Part shown: positions 4,474-5,259 of the stretch, piece after piece | How the letters are laid out: each line of letters starts with the position of its first letter | Numbering within the stretch: position 1 is the first letter of the stretch | Assembly (NCBI GenBank): GCA_947307375.1 | Contig: CAMZIX010000089.1 | Location: forward strand, 1-5,259 | From: an uncultured Clostridia bacterium | GTDB lineage: Bacteria > Bacillota_A > Clostridia > Oscillospirales > Oscillospiraceae | Direction of reading: 5' to 3' | Length of the DNA: 5,259 nucleotides | Notes under the pieces: generated by a model | What the model was told of the DNA's origin: nothing | What the model saw: only the letters and a program-made list of their open reading frames with translations | The model's database searches: none | Made by a program: the position numbers and the translations under genes

Positions 4474-5259
4474 TCTCCCTGTTTCACTTCCACGTCACGC
4501 AGATCAAGCGCAGCGCGGGACAGTCGGCGATCGCGGCCGCGGCCTACCGCGCCGGAGAAAAGCTGCACAGCGACTACTACGGCGACAGCCCGAACTACAC
4601 GCGCAAGAGCGGCGTGGTTTGCTCCGGGATCCTGCTGCCGCCGCACGCGCCGCCGCGCCTCGCCGATCGGGAAACGCTCTGGAACGAGGTCGAAAAGATC
4701 GAGCAGCACCCGAAAGCGCAGCTTGCCTACAGCTTCGACATCGCGCTGCAAAACGAGTTCCCGATGGAGGAGAACCAGCAGCTGGTGCGGCAGTTCCTGC
4801 AGGACGAATTCGTCAGCCGGGGCATGATCGTGGATTACGCGATCCACGAAAAGGATGCGGACGAGGGCGGCATCCGGAACCCGCACTTTCATGTGCTCTG
4901 CCCGATCCGGCCGCTGAACCCGGACGGCAGCTGGGGCAACAAGCAGCGGCGGCAGTATCTGCTGGACGAGCACGGCAGCCGCATTCCAAACGGCAAAGGC
5001 GACTATGAGTTCAAGGCCGTGCCGACCACCGACTGGGGCAGCCCGGAACAGCTGGAGGCCTGGCGGCAGAGCTGGGCGGAGCTGTGCAACCGCAAGTTCG
5101 AGGAAAAGGGGCTGGATTGCCGGATCGACCATCGCTCCTACGCGCGGCAGGGCGTCGAGCAGCTCCCGACCGTGCACGAAGGGCCGGTTGTGCGGCAGCT
5201 GGAAGCGCGCGGGATTGCCACTGACAAGGGCAGCCTGAATCGTCTGATCTGCGCGACGA
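4473..5259 (+). CDS. mobA: MobA/MobL family relaxase (MOBQ), partial, non-canonical start
   Basis: About 262 residues are visible and the frame is open at the right edge; the family is usually much longer, with a C-terminal part outside. The N-terminal FHFHVTQIKRS leads to the catalytic segment AAAAYRAGEK, whose Tyr (4545-4547) is residue 25 if translation starts at 4473, the same position as the nicking Tyr of RSF1010 MobA. The metal-binding pair is in NPHFHVLCPIRPL (His 138 and His 140). The enzyme nicks one strand at oriT, stays bound to the 5' end and pilots it to the transfer channel. The frame has no ATG, GTG or TTG between the in-frame stop TGA 4464 and the catalytic Tyr. ATC 4473 is the best start, 6 bases after a perfect GGAGGTGA and giving M-S-L-FHFHV, where relatives begin M-A/S-L-(F/Y)HFHV; ATA 4470 and CTG 4479 are alternatives. 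The missing start may reflect a point mutation or a sequence error. Confidence 0.92.
   Translation, partial: MSLFHFHVTQIKRSAGQSAIAAAAYRAGEKLHSDYYGDSPNYTRKSGVVCSGILLPPHAPPRLADRETLWNEVEKIEQHPKAQLAYSFDIALQNEFPMEENQQLVRQFLQDEFVSRGMIVDYAIHEKDADEGGIRNPHFHVLCPIRPLNPDGSWGNKQRRQYLLDEHGSRIPNGKGDYEFKAVPTTDWGSPEQLEAWRQSWAELCNRKFEEKGLDCRIDHRSYARQGVEQLPTVHEGPVVRQLEARGIATDKGSLNRLICAT

Noticed and set aside
4293..5177. 294-codon open frame on the minus strand
   Set aside because: It lies antisense to the DUF3847 and relaxase genes, whose motifs are clear; the composition (runs of V, L, A, R) is typical of a shadow frame.
1..5259. tRNA genes, rRNA genes or a CRISPR array
   Set aside because: No cloverleaf, rRNA-like block or regularly spaced repeats were seen on either strand.

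Overview
The window looks like part of a mobilizable or integrative element from a gut-type member of the Clostridia (Bacillota). This rests on protein resemblance recognised by eye, not on a database search. The genes have strong AGGAGG-type ribosome binding sites, sigma-A type promoters and fairly GC-rich coding regions separated by AT-rich spacers. The right-hand cluster (cysteine-rich VLP protein, DUF3847 protein, MobA/MobL relaxase) is a familiar mobilization module of such elements.

Layout. Positions 1-1136 (minus strand) hold the N-terminal part of a helicase that begins with an HKD (phospholipase D-like) nuclease domain; it runs off the left edge. Upstream of it, at 1095-1451 (minus), is the start of a Fic-family gene with its own promoter. 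The Fic gene is cut off after about 106 recognisable residues. The helicase frame takes over at the same point, in a different phase and without a start codon. Positions 1452-1734 are non-coding and contain a very good MOBQ-type origin of transfer (hairpin plus AAGTGCGCCCTT on the minus strand), a plus-strand terminator-like hairpin and further small hairpins. Positions 1735-3042 (minus) encode an ATPase_2/DUF234-type P-loop ATPase with a clear promoter. Positions 3043-3707 are mostly non-coding; they carry an 11-codon leader ORF with a perfect ribosome binding site buried in a hairpin, then a long leader-like stretch. From 3708 to the right edge the plus strand carries the VLP protein, the DUF3847 protein and the relaxase; the relaxase lacks a canonical start codon.

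How the parts fit. The relaxase would nick the minus strand at the oriT near 1568/1569, about 2.9 kb from its own gene. The polarity of that nick sends the Fic/helicase side into the recipient first and the relaxase gene last. The ATPase gene sits between oriT and the mob operon, in the opposite orientation, as an apparent cargo or accessory gene. The most checkable oddities are the Fic-helicase junction, the ATC (or ATA) relaxase start, the distant oriT, the structured leader ORF and the ATPase whose nuclease-like tail seems to have lost its catalytic residues. I did not find convincing evidence for a complete new system; the lesions at two loci suggest partial decay or deletion.
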